The notes beneath the pieces were generated by a model. That model worked only from the letters and a program-made list of their open reading frames with translations. It made no database searches and was not told the DNA's origin. The position numbers and the translations under genes are program-made. This document shows, in pieces, positions 1-11,099 of a stretch of DNA of 64,000 nucleotides (positions within the stretch are counted from its first letter, which is position 1; every line of letters begins with the position of its first letter). The stretch is from Atriophallophorus winterbourni (Eukaryota; Platyhelminthes; Trematoda; Plagiorchiida; Microphallidae), in assembly GCA_013407085.1 (NCBI GenBank), contig JACCGJ010014621.1:1-64000 (forward strand), written 5' to 3'.

Positions 1-1257
1 CACGACTGAGAGAAAAATGTGAGCATCGATGAGGATCTTATCCCATGTATTGATGGATCATTAAATGCACTCCCCAACGAACAGGCAGACGCGGTAAGAA
101 GCTGTATCGCAGGTGTCATTAAAAACCAGGACCAAGGCGTTGCAAACCTTGATTCGCACGAATGACAAGCACTTCTCACGCTGAAACAAGATACAAATAT
201 AGCCATTACTAAGGCTGACAAAGGTAAAGTAACCGTAATTTTGAACAAAAGCGACTATTTAGAGAAGGTTGGGGTACACTTATCATAGGGCCCTTATGAA
301 CAGATAGATAATGGTAAAATGAAAAAGGTAATAGATAATTGCAAAACGGTAGTCTATAGGTATTTGCGTGGCATTAAGGAGAGTTTGGGAAGAGGTTTGT
401 GGTGTAACCTGTATTTCAAGTCGACTCTAACTCCTAGGTTCTACGGCCTACCTAAAATACATAAAGAAGGCATTCCTGTAAGACCTATCGTCGACGGTAT
501 CGGATCACCTGCGCACGAGTTAGCTAGACATTTGGCTTATTTGTTGAAACCTTTAGTCGGCAATACAGCCTCGTTCATCAAGAACGCAAATGACTTTGCA
601 GCACGCTTAAAGTCGGTAACAATAGATAACGATGAAATAATGGTTAGTTTTGATGTGAGCGCTTTGTTCACCAACGTCGATACAACAGGTGCGTTGCAAC
701 TAGCTAGACGGGCCTTGGAATCGGATGCCAGTTTGTCAGATCGCACAAACTTGAGCGTCCAGCAAATTATCAACGGTGTATCGATCTGCCTAAGCATGAA
801 CCACTTCGTATTTAATGAGCAATTATATGGACAAAAAGAAGGGTTGGCAATGGGTTCACCGATATCTCCAGTACTTGCAAACATGTATATGGAGCATTTC
901 GAGAACGAGGCCGTTAACAATGAAGGGTTCAAGCCAAAATTATGGTGGCGCTATGTTGATGACACATTTGTTATAAACAAGCGAGAACAGTTAGAGGCCT
1001 TCTTTAAATATTTAAATGAAATATACCCATGTATTACTGTTGCAAACGAAGTGGAATCCTGCACAGGCACTCTTCCATTTTTGGACTGTTTAGCACAAAA
1101 ATTAGACGGAAAAATAAAAACTTCTGTTTATCGGAAACCTATCGATACAGATGCTGTATTACGATACACTTCCGCTCATCCAAGACAGGTCTTCAGTTCC
1201 ATAGCTTGTTCCATTTTCCACAAGATAGAACAACTGTGCAGCAACGGAAGGTAGCGA
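1..1257 (+). pseudogene. Penelope-type reverse transcriptase
   Basis: The same frame reads from base 1 to the stop at 1255, with TGA at 7 and 163 and TAG at 286. The uninterrupted part is 319-1254 (311 codons). Visible family motifs in order are KADKGK near 220, FYGLPKIHK near 440, RPIV near 485, FDVSALFTNV near 650, GLAMGSPISPVLAN near 845 and the catalytic YVDD near 955. The palm-domain catalytic aspartates are therefore present although the N-terminal region is broken. The PKIHK motif and YVDD box are typical of Penelope RTs rather than of LINE or LTR enzymes. Confidence 0.9.
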
Positions 1258-1390
1258 AAATAGGCGCACCGTGAAGCGAGCCAAAGGCTCATAGACCACG
1301 GTTATCCAAAAAAGTTTTGTAAAACGCCAATTGATGAAGGTAAAATACCCATCCTAAGAATCGGAGAAAAATTGGCGAGATACAGTCTGT

Positions 1391-1885
1391 ATACCTTATG
1401 TAAAATGCACTTCTGAAGCGATACGTAGAATCTTGAACCAGGCGGCCATACGCTTAACTTATAAAAAAGGAAAAACTATCCGTTCGGTTATGATGCACCT
1501 CACGGATAAGACGCCTTTATCTAGCGTTACGAAAAGCAGCCACAGAATCAACCGTAAGGACTGTTCGGGTGTTTAAATAGGGCAGACTTCCAGGGAAATT
1601 CACAGTACAATCGAAGAATACCGAAAGCGTGTCCGGAGACAGCCCCGGGATGCGAGGGAATATCAATCCCTTATGCGTGATTCCGCCTTGGCGGAGCACG
1701 TTTTAGATATGAGCCACAGCGTCGATTTAGACAATAAGGCAATATTGAAACGCGGTATTAAACCGTATAGCGAACGCCTACATGCGGAGGCGGTCGAAAT
1801 TGCCAAGGCAGGTCGACTGGTGGTCAATAAAGTGGATGGGGCAGAAATCTCCACAATCTGGCGCTCGGCACTGATGCGAAAGTAA
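1391..1885 (+). pseudogene. GIY-YIG endonuclease domain of the Penelope-like element
   Basis: Downstream of the RT and in a different frame, one reading frame runs from the conserved linker IPYVKCTSEAIRRIL (1391) to a stop at 1883. The GIY-YIG core survives as CSGV-stop-IGQTSR near 1562-1590: the tyrosine codon before IGQT has become TAA. Further on, the histidine-containing ALAEHVLDMSH (about 1687) and IDxDNKAIL-like VDLDNKAIL match the C-terminal endonuclease region of Penelope elements. The nuclease nicks target DNA for priming. One stop plus the upstream frameshift make this copy non-functional. Confidence 0.82.
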
Positions 1886-2188
1886 AGAGTTTTTCGTAAC
1901 CTTATACCTACTTGTTAATTAAATTTTTGTTTTTCTTCAAAAATAGCCTTAGCCCCGTTAGTTATGTACTTTTACGTATGCGGGCAGCTGTGTCAACTGA
2001 CCTTGAGCGTGTTCACTTGTTTCAGATTGTTTTGGATAAACACTGTGAGGAAAATGGACCACTGATCCTGGTCATTCCCACGAGACGTGACACACTGTAG
2101 GCCTAATACAGGCTGTTTAGCGGTAAGGTCAAATATGTGGGGGTGGGCTGACTCCTACTTAATCATGTTCCCTGTCGTGACTATCACA

Positions 2189-2234
2189 CTTGTTCTGACG
2201 AAGCTTCTGTGTCAGAAGTGAAACGTTACCCAAA
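2189..2234 (+). ncRNA. hammerhead-ribozyme-like motif in Penelope tail, copy 1
   Basis: CTGACGA (2195-2201) is followed by a hairpin (CTTCTG pairing with CAGAAG around a TGT loop) and then GAAAC (2220-2224). This is the order of the hammerhead core: CUGANGA, stem II, GAAA. After GAAA the sequence is CGTTAC, giving only a very short stem III, as known for Penelope-associated dimeric hammerheads. Stem I is poorly paired here compared with copy 2 at 9163. One extra base lies between CUGANGA and stem II, so activity is doubtful. Confidence 0.45.
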
Positions 2235-2290
2235 AACTACTCTAACCGATTGCACACAAATTCCTTTGCATTATGAATAAACGATCGGTC

Positions 2291-3277
2291 CCACTTATTA
2301 CAATGGGTAGTGAAAAATGTTTTTCATTTACGACATTGTTAACTAGGATTCGCAGAACGAATTAAAAGGTCACAAATTTTACCTGTTTTAATAGATCAAG
2401 ACGCCTCAAAGTGACAATGATGCTCGCGTTACCATTTTACACAGGACTGTATCCGTCTTCAAAGGAGACAGTAAGTTTAAGCATACTGACCCACGGAATA
2501 TGGATAATGTGGTAAACAGACATAGGATTAGTAGACACTGTTAGATATTCTCCGTAAAACGAGTTTCGGTCTTTAAATACTCCATAACTCTTAGATTCCG
2601 GGTTCTGACTGTTTTCCGTCTTCTGGGGAAGGCAGTTGGATTATTTCCAGCGGACCTTCATTTAGTGGGATGTTCGTCACACCCTCATATTTTAAAGCCA
2701 ACAATGAAAATAAATGATTTCAATTCTCACTGCAGACATTCATAAACTCAGTCATCACAGTTTTTTCTAACGGTTTGCACTGATCTTGTGTATCGGCTAT
2801 TCGAACGTTGGCCTTGCTGATCTAACTAGCATTTAATCCCTTCTATTTCTATTTGTTTCACCCCAACCCTTCTCCATTTGTGGAAATAAGTGTCAATGTT
2901 AGTCAGAAAAAACAAACAGAGCGCCGATCAAAACCGTATTGTTATCCGGTGTACCGTCATGCAACTCAACTTTGTACTAAGCATTGTGGGCCTAGTATTG
3001 ACTAAAACACGACCTTGGTTGGTTCAAAATCAAGAAAGTTAACCGCTTGTGGTTACGTTCCTTAGCAACCGCGAAGCATATCGACCAAAACAATATGTGG
3101 CGCACACATATACCTAACAGAATCACATAATCTACCTAATAGCAAACAAAGGAAAAAAATTTATTTTTCTCATCTGGAATGTAATTCTCGGTGACCTAGT
3201 GAATTTCTCAAGACTTAGAAATTTGTTTTTGCATTGCGGCCATCAAAACAAATTTTATTTTGGTGCACTTTAAATCT
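2291..3277. other. No gene seen
   Basis: AT-rich non-coding stretch between the Penelope tail and the promoter of the secreted-protein gene. I see no open frame with protein-like content, no tandem repeat and no recognisable element. Confidence 0.5.
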
Positions 3278-3286
3278 TATATATAG
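3278..3286 (+). promoter_or_regulatory. TATA box of the secreted-protein gene
   Basis: TATATATAG lies about 50 bases before the ATG at 3334, preceded by AT-rich sequence. With normal TATA spacing, transcription would start near 3310 and leave a short 5' leader of about 25 bases. Confidence 0.5.
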
Positions 3287-3333
3287 CGGTTACGTAGAAC
3301 ACAATCTAGTTAATTTTCACTGCTGAGAGAAAA

Positions 3334-3406
3334 ATGTGCATCATCGCTGTCTCTATATTGCTTCTGGGTAACATATTGTTGAGCGAATCTCAAGCGGCAA
3401 CACAAG
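3334..3406 (+). CDS. Exon 1: signal peptide
   Basis: ATG then 24 codons: start MCIIAVSILLLGNILL, then SESQAATQ. This is a short positive/polar start, a leucine/isoleucine core and small residues at the cleavage site. Phase 1 donor G|GTTAGA at 3407; the next in-frame triplet is a stop, so splicing is required. Confidence 0.68.
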
Positions 3407-6400
3407 GTTAGATCATGCAATGTGTCACATTATTGATATATTTTGATTGTTAATACAACATTTTACGTTTGTTCAAAAAAGTCCTTTGTGCACTTTTTCT
3501 TTTCATTGACCAATCTGTTGTTGAAATACGGATGCTATGATATTAAAAACGTCGATATTTCTTGTAAGCCATTGCTGGATTAGGTTTGCACGACCAACCT
3601 ATTCAATCGCGTTCGCACACATATGTTGATAGGGTAGTACACCATGTGCTTGAAACGGAAAGCCGTATTTCCATGCATTCCCATCATACACGACTCACAA
3701 CCGCTTTCATGCTGTTTGCACTCAGCAGGTTGGGACAATGCAATCGGATCTGCAAGCCCTTAATCGGTGGAAAATTGGTAAACAAGGTGCAAACTTTTAA
3801 GCTACCTCACTGATGATTCAAGACATCGGTTGTTGTCTCTAAATATATACTAATGAAGATCTTTGTTCATCATGGTGGATTTTATCACTTCTGCTTGCGT
3901 TTGGGCAAGTTTGATTGAACATGTTGGTCGTACCTACCATATCGAACAAGCTTGATTTGTGTATCATTCCACCACTGCTTTAAAGCATGCGTATTCTGAC
4001 TGTCCTTTGCCTACCTGATGAGGTGAGTGGTGGATTGTTTGTGTGATGGAAATGGATGTAAGCAAAGATTTTAGTGAAATTTATTGGTATGCAAAAGTAA
4101 TTCTTTTACTAATGTAATATGCTGCTCATATACCCAGCTCATACATTACACAACCGGTTTGTAACAATTTGCATTTGTAAATATGAATTGTCTTAACAAA
4201 TAATAATTTTTCGTTGAGAAAATTCTCGTTAGCCATCGTATTCCTTTTGAGGTAAGCGTAAATGAGCTCCAAGGGAAATTTCTTGATAATAATCTGAGTG
4301 ATACACAGATCAGGCAAATTCAGTACTTTATTTATCCATACAATTATATATTAATGAATTTTTTATGTAACTATGTTTAGCCATAAGATTAGTATCATTG
4401 AGCATAACAATGGTGGCAAAATGGTAAAAAGAATTGACTTGAAAACCCCCGGATATGTAAGGTTAATACTACGAACAACGATGTTCAAAAACACAATCAA
4501 GTAAGGATATCTGGTCATTCGATCAAGAGCCAAATAAACAGTCAATGTATCATTTATGCGCTCATCACAGGTAGTTAGCCACATTGGCGGTATCTGCCTG
4601 TTTTCGTCATCAGATGAACACGTGATGCGTGCCTCGAAACAATGTAATATTTTTATATACGAAATTATTGTTTAGTGTTTCATAGAATCACGGTGTATTG
4701 TTCAAGCTCTCAGTACGCTAAAAGCAATCAATGTTTATTCTCATGAATATTCCAATGTGAATCTCGTTTATCTGCTTCTCATTTTATCTTTTTTAACTGC
4801 GAAATATCGATAGATAACAATATATTCATCTCTACGAATGTGTTTATTCTGAGTAGGTCTTTTATATATCTGGCGAACAGCAATAGGGCAAACACCCGAA
4901 TGAGTAAACAGTCAAAATTAACTTCAAGTGTTATATACTTTTGTGCAGATTTCAGTAAATACTTGAAACCTTTGAAGAAATAGAAGAAACATACGTGACT
5001 GTTATATTGGTTAGCTTTCATCTAGTTGGTTAGCAGAAATAAATAGTGGATTGCCATACAAAATTATGAATTTGACATCTTTCGAATATTTCGTAGAATT
5101 GATTAATTCAAGAATGAGGTCACATCTATATATTCATACATCCCTTTTATTTCTAAGTTGGCTTTAATTTTGACAAATCACAAGCAGATTGAAGTCACTG
5201 ATTTATACGGTTCGTACCACGAACCTCGAACCACAGAACCACAATGTGATTTCCGGTCAAGCGCTTGACTCGCTTATGGATGACAAATGTTTCTTGCATC
5301 CCCGTCAATCACACACTGCTACTAGTGTTCTGGCTGTTTGCCTTTATGGGATGGAGACAGTAACTGTAGGTTCAGCGAGCTTTATATCAGTACGAATGTG
5401 TTATAGAATGGTGGGCTTCAAAGTCACTGTTATATAGGATTCGTACAACGAACCACGATGTTTAAACTCATAACAGCAAAATGATTCCATGTCGAGCGCT
5501 CCAGGTTCTGATAGATGACCAATGCAAACGGTTGCTCACAATCCCCGCACATACACAACACTCCCGGTTTCTGGCTGTTTGCCTTCATCGGATGGAGGTA
5601 GTAAGATCACGTTCAGTAAGCCTTGAAACAATGGTGAAGTAGTAAACTCAAACTCATTTCTAATTTGTGTTATGTGTAATCTCAGAAAGCACATTATTAA
5701 TAACATTACATTAAAGATAGTTTGACCTATGCACCAACTAAAATGTTGTTTTAAATAGCGAAAATGCACGATAAATATATTCCGCGGTTTTTCAGACCAG
5801 TGTTCGGGAAATTCGAATTTATTAAGCAGTGAGTCCGGTTAACCATTTTGTACGATTTACTGAGTGATTCCGTTTAGTATTTTTTTAAATCCGCCAAAAA
5901 TACACTATTTCGGTATCCCAAAAGGAATAAACGTATCAACGTGTTTACCATCAAGAGCAAGAGTAGCCTCCAATATTAATGCTTCTATATACCTTAGGTA
6001 AATGTGTGAACGCAAGCAAAACATCTATACACCCTCTTTGATGAGCCGTGTGATTATTGAAAGCAGACACATACTGATATTTCACTCTGCATATCACCGT
6101 TCTACCACAGTTCTACCATTATCACCTGATAATAGCCTTCAAGTTCACGGCATTTCATATTTCATTGTCACGGGCCGTTCATATTGTGATCATACTGTCC
6201 CGCCCTTGATTGTGTGCAATCGGAAAATTTCGGCAATTTTACTGACCCGAGATTTGCTTAGACTTTCCACGGCTCGTAAAATCGTGTTCATATCATGCGT
6301 AAACCTGCAAGGGCAACATTAACGAGTAGGTTTGCTTTTACAAATCTTATGTATGGGTTGCTGGAATGCTCATCACTGGCATGTAAGCATGACGTGCTAA

Positions 6401-9400
6401 AAATCCTAAATTTTGTGGAAGTGTGCGACCTACAATGACACGGAACGTATAGAAGATAAGGCAAAAACACACTCAGATGAGGTGTCTACGCATCGAATAA
6501 AACATGAATTCAATCAAGTGCTGTTGACCCGTAGGGCGATATCAACATGACAGCTCCTTTACGGCGTTGACTGGTCACTCATCATAAAATGCTTTCCACG
6601 CCAATTAACTCGACTACATTCAACACTCAAAGAAAATGTTTAAAACGAGACCGCCGTTAAATAATGGTTTTCAGCCATTTCGCTAGGGATAAAAAGCCAT
6701 TGTGAATTTGTTCTCTTAGATCGTAAACGCGGGTAGCCCCAAATAAAGAGAGTGTAACAGTCAAAACCTTCATCTGCTCGGATAAGGTAACTGTTTGGCC
6801 AACATTACAACAACGCCATTCTGAGTTAGGAGTGGCAAACTTAACTGCTTTGAGGAAGCGACGATTTTCCATTCGCAATACGCTGCTCAATCAGCAAAGA
6901 TGGGAATGAGAGCTTGTTTTTCGACAGCTATATCGCTACCAAATATTCTATTTGGGATAGTTGCGTTACGTATCCGATTGCGCTAGGTAACTCCAGCAAT
7001 GGCGTTAAAACATGTATTTGCCATTCTATCGAAAAATCCGTCACTTTGAAGAGCAGGCTAATGAAAACCGACTTCAAGCGCATGCGGATCCTGATCCAGA
7101 TGAGTGTAAACAGCACGAGACGGGTCGTGTGGTATGTGTGATGGAAATGCATGCAAATGAGCTTTTTTAATAATGGATTTCGTTCGTGTACACGAATTTT
7201 CAACGAATAAAATTTAATTTATCCATGAAAATTTCGGAAAATCATGTTTATAGAACAAATTTATGGTAATATGAATTGCTTTTTAATGCTAGTCTCATCT
7301 TCAAATCCCAAACACATTTGCTTTACTCTACAAGCGGCATCTATATATATCAAGCATTTGAATGAGAATAGTGCGAAATTCAATCTGGCGGATTTTTCTT
7401 AGCGTTTCTCAGTATCCATTTTACACTCTGCCGATTGTCTCACAATGCCACCATTGATCTGAGTCGTGGGTAACAGGAAATAGGAGAAAACATCTGTAAA
7501 ATAATTGGCACCGTCGATTAAAATCCGGCAAACGAGTATAAACAATTTCACCTAAGCAAATGTGAATGCATAATATTCACTGTTATTAGGCTGAGTTCAG
7601 ATGCTACAAATATGTGGGTATGAAGTCTGCTTTGTAGTTTCGTATCACGTGATGGTTTTCTGGGTCTTTTGCCAATCTCCCAAGACCTAACATTCACAAT
7701 TTATCGAGAATCTGTGCGAAGTATGAAAACATTCTTCATGTGCTTGTTGACATTAATTTGGTGTTGAAACCTGAATGAGTAGCACCTCTGATGCTGTTAA
7801 ATATGTTCAGGAGTCAGTGATATATGATGGCTTCCCATCGCACGAAACTGGCTATTCCATTTGATTTATTTACATCCAACGTGTAGAGGTTAGCTGTGTG
7901 CATTTTACTCAACGATGGCTTGCGAGAATTATAATGGTGCTGCTGCTCAGCGCTCACAGAAAATTTTCCTTCTCAGTTCTACTAATGATGTATAACTGCG
8001 AGAACTCGTTTTTTACGTTTAAGTTTAGGGATATGAACTCATGAATCACCTAATTGTTATGCTATATATTTATTGCATCAGAAAGTTTTACGGAGCTTGT
8101 GAAAGAGCAATCGGATGGACAAATTGTGATACACGGAAGCGATTGTGAATGTTGTGGATTGAATTTCAATTTAGCAGAGCAGCTTATACCGACGATCGTA
8201 ACGATTTCCGATCCTCAGGTGAGCATCTTATTTTCGCTGAGTTGATTCTCTAAAATCTCGTGAAATATTTTCATTTAGTTGCAAGCTTTCATATGAGTTA
8301 GAGATGCCTCGTAATCGCATGTGAATATTCGTTAAAAGCGAGGTCCATGCTACGATGTTTTGTGCAATGGTGAATTCGAAATCAAGCTTCGTTCAACAGC
8401 CTTTGAATTCCGCAATGATAACTGTAACTGAGCTTGCAGACTCGAACGGAGGCAAGCGAAAGCATATAATGAAACGTAAGATATAAACACAGGGTTTGCG
8501 AAAGAACGTTTCGGAGGTATGGGTTATACCATCCTGATCCATTCAAATTACTGCCACAGAAATATCTTTGTATGAAAAAACAAGTTGCGTCTCATTGACC
8601 ACAAATTTCATTGTGGCCGAAAATATATATTTAAAGGTAATATCAACTTCAAAAGTAAAATGGGCTGTGAGATCTGCCTCATATTTAAAGCTATGTACAC
8701 TGAATGCTTGTAGATAGACATCACCTAAATCTGAGAGAATATTGATCAATTATCCGTGAATCAGCGTTGGCTCACTTGGAGCTCACAGCATCGATTTAAA
8801 CAATCGGGAAATGTTAAGAAGCGGTAGTTAAACACGTGGAAGACCCTACATTCGAAGGCTGTCGAAGTCGTGTTTATTGGAGGTGATGGAGCAGAGATAG
8901 GCCTAATCATTCGCTGAGCGCAGGTGCAAACATGTAGATCAAATTCATCTTATACGTAATAGTTGATTAGATTTCTTCTCCAAACAATTTTAATCCTTGA
9001 TCCCAGTAGTTGTGCACATTTACGCATGTGGCCGGGAATGTCAAATGACACTAAACGTGAATCGTCACCCCTACGCTTACGATAGGCTATTTGACGGTAA
9101 GGTCAAAACAGAGGTGCTGTGATCTACGATACTTAGTAAACATTCTACTTCTGTCTATCACATTAGGTCTGACGAGGCTTCTGTGTCAGGAGTGAAACGT
9201 TACTTAAAACATGCTCTAACTGAATGCACTCAAATCACTATGCATTGTTGATACACGATTGCTCCCAAACATATTTCAATAAAATGTTCACTCGAGTTTA
9301 TTTTCCTGAAGCATCATATAACCCAGTATTTTGTAGCACACATTTTTTAGTCAAACGGTTGCCTGTGAAGACCGAGACAGTATTTTGAGGTGCTACATTG

Positions 9401-10890
9401 TTGCTAAGCTGAGTTTAACTTTCGATCCTGTGTATCCGTTCTCATGTTGTCAATGCGAAGTTGTGTCAGGTTGGATCTCGGTTTTGTAAGATAGAACCAG
9501 CCCCTCATGTTAGTGGGTTTAAATGGATTTACCCAACCTCTAAATAAGCTTCCAGTGATTAGCTAAACGTATTGTTTTGGCAAAACGTACTATTATCCCA
9601 CCTATTTTATGGTTATGGGTTATGGTGGTTATTTTATCAACGAGCAACCTTACAATCTCGTGAAATGTAACATTTTGCAGATAGAAAATGGATTGTATAA
9701 GCGACTACTTACTTTGGATATTATGTCAACCACTGTTCAACATTAAGGGATTCACGTTGTGTTATAGTACACTCACAATTACGGGTAGGCGGAAGTCTGT
9801 ATCATAGACATTTTATTCTAGTCCTGAATGAATCCATGCAAATAACAAATTTGTTTGAAAGACATTTGTATGAAATCAGTTAGAGTAGTTTTGGAATACT
9901 GTTTATAGTTGACGCAGATTATTCATCAGATCAAGTGTAATCGTCAGAACAGGGAATAAAACTTGCCCCAATGCAGCCTATCTATTATGGCACATATGCT
10001 TAATCCAGGCAAATCGCCGCACAGCAATAGTATGCACGTGGACTAAAATAATGTCAGGTTGCCTCGCCCTAGACAGATAAGCGAAAGAAAAACAGCAATG
10101 GCAGGGATTGTGGATTTACTTAAACCAGATCAGCTGGACGAGTTGTGAAGGTCTTCGCCTCATTAAACTAACAAATCGAAATTTCGAGCGCCTACGCATG
10201 TATGCGTTTGTGAGACATTTTTATGTCGCATCAGAACACTTTTATATTGTTGCTATTGCCTCACGGATCTTCCATCCAGAACACTTCCGCGGTTCATTTA
10301 TCGTAGGATGATGTTTCCTGGATTTCTGTCCGGATATTACTTACTTTTGATTCAGTAAATGCTATTCGTGGTACTTGTCACAGTTTATTCATTCTGGTAA
10401 TGAATCAGATCTTAACAGATAATTTTTTATTTCTACTATGATCGTATTCTGAAGATCCTACTTATCTCGATTCTAATATGATTAACCCACTATAAACCAA
10501 CCGCGCTTCAGCACATTGTTATCTGACTTTGCCAATTGCTAATTTATCCACATCAATTCTATTTTACATAGAAGAAAATGTTTCTCAACATTTGTGAATG
10601 CATGAGATTGCTTTAAATACTTCAATAGATATTGCCCATGCTATTCTTAAAATGAACACATGTTTTCTTTCTTCCGGACTGAAAACCATCAATCTAATTT
10701 ACAGAACAAGCTCCACTGGGTTCATAAAAACGGCGAAATTGTGCGTCCGTTCATACCTTCCAATGATCCCAACGACAAAAACAAGTTTTCTCCACTCGTC
10801 ATCCTCGATACGAACGACATTTTGACGCTCTACCAAACTGGCCTTGCTGCAAGCGATACCATTGTGATTGGATATCACGCGTGTGAGTAG
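3334..10890 (+). CDS. Small secreted protein, at least three exons, function unknown
   Basis: Three exons join in frame. Exon 1 (3334-3406) gives a signal peptide, then donor G|GTTAGA (phase 1). Exon 2 (8082-8218) follows TTGCATCAG, begins with two bases that complete a Glu codon, and ends CAG|GTGAGC (phase 0). Exon 3 (10705 on) follows a pyrimidine-rich tract ending TTTACAG and opens in phase 0. The product is about 132 aa if it stops at the TAG at 10888. It has a hydrophobic leader with likely cleavage after SESQA, a cysteine cluster CECCG in exon 2, and hydrophobic beta-like stretches (FSPLVILDT, DTIVIGYH) in exon 3. A consensus donor GTGAGT lies at 10883, six bases before that stop, so a fourth exon (candidate 11064-11137) is possible. 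I do not recognise the family. A secreted flatworm protein is the likely class. Confidence 0.66.
4440..5640 (+). repeat. Dispersed repeat, one fragment plus a tandem dimer, inside intron 1
   Basis: Units of roughly 200-220 bases at about 5200-5415 and 5425-5630 share TTCGTAC-ACGAACC, then ACCACRATG, then CTGGCTGTTTGCCTT, GGATGGAG and a TTCAG block. A third, weaker partial copy is near 4450-4630. A minus-strand relative lies at 15240-15480. No coding potential; probably a short non-autonomous element that tends to occur head to tail. Confidence 0.5.
5650..8070. other. Rest of intron 1, nothing recognised
   Basis: AT-rich intronic sequence. Short open frames on both strands overlap each other, have no protein-like composition, and none is bounded by convincing splice sites. 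Confidence 0.45.
8082..8218 (+). CDS. Exon 2 of the secreted-protein gene
   Basis: 137 nt: 2 bases completing Glu, then 45 codons starting SFTELVKEQSDGQIVIHG and containing the cysteine-rich DCECCGLNF. Acceptor ...TTGCATCAG and donor CAG|GTGAGC both match consensus, and both phases agree with the neighbouring exons. Confidence 0.7.
8766..9275 (+). mobile_element. Second Penelope-like element tail
   Basis: Starts in the C-terminal endonuclease region (SIDLNNREML-like, matching VDLDNKAIL of the first copy) with stops and shifts, and continues into the same 3' non-coding tail. Shared blocks include GACGGTAAGGTCAAA versus GCGGTAAGGTCAAA and the hammerhead-like core. A 5'-truncated copy inserted in intron 2 of the secreted-protein gene, in the same orientation as the gene. 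Confidence 0.72.
9163..9207 (+). ncRNA. hammerhead-ribozyme-like motif in Penelope tail, copy 2
   Basis: CTGACGA (9169-9175), stem II (GCTTCTG / CAGGAGT around TGT), GAAAC (9194-9198), then GTT. Stem I pairs 9163-9168 (TTAGGT) with 9202-9207 (ACTTAA), six pairs including one G-U, which places the expected cleavage after GTT at 9201. Stem III would be only the palindromic ACGT, so it could form stably only in a dimer. An unpaired base 5' of stem II, shared with copy 1, is the main departure from the core. Confidence 0.5.
9276..10660. other. Rest of intron 2, nothing recognised
   Basis: Non-coding AT-rich sequence up to the pyrimidine-rich acceptor region of exon 3. A 67-codon frame at 10108 has no domain signature or splice context. 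Confidence 0.45.
10705..10890 (+). CDS. Exon 3 of the secreted-protein gene
   Basis: Acceptor ...TTTACAG then AACAAGCTC in phase 0. It encodes NKLHWVHKNGEIVRPF, then a polar NDPNDKNK loop, then hydrophobic stretches ending IGYHACE-stop at 10888. A consensus donor T|GTGAGT at 10882/10883 would instead splice on in phase 1. Confidence 0.66.
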   Translation, partial: NKLHWVHKNGEIVRPFIPSNDPNDKNKFSPLVILDTNDILTLYQTGLAASDTIVIGYHACE

Positions 10891-11099
10891 CGTTCGATTA
10901 TAATCTGGAAGTCATCCAATCACGCATTTAAATACCCGCTCGCTTTAATTACATCCCTAAATCGAATCTAAATTGCTACGTGGTTATAAATGAAGACAAT
11001 AATTTTGCTCGTACTCTATCTGGTTCACGTTGTGAGATGACATTTTGGTTAACTGAATTTTAGTAATCCTCGGGTTCTGCAAGCTTTCGACGAAAATGT

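Larger units (their letters stand above)
1..2290 (+). mobile_element. Penelope-like element, 5' truncated by the window, decayed
   Basis: One Penelope-like retroelement copy runs from the window edge through an RT domain, then a GIY-YIG endonuclease in another frame, then a non-coding tail. Penelope elements prime reverse transcription at endonuclease-cut DNA and often carry hammerhead ribozyme motifs in flanking repeats; this copy has a matching motif at about 2189-2234. The 3' limit is set by similarity to the second tail at 8766-9275, which shares the last few hundred bases. In-frame stops at 7, 163, 286 and 1574 and a frame change between RT and endonuclease show that it is inactive. Confidence 0.88.

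Noticed and set aside
537..932. 131-codon minus-strand frame
   Set aside because: Antisense shadow of the Penelope RT, which explains the region fully.
3586..3813. 75-codon frame after exon 1 as a second exon of the secreted-protein gene
   Set aside because: No convincing acceptor at the right phase and unusual composition; exon 2 at 8082 fits both phase and splice consensus.
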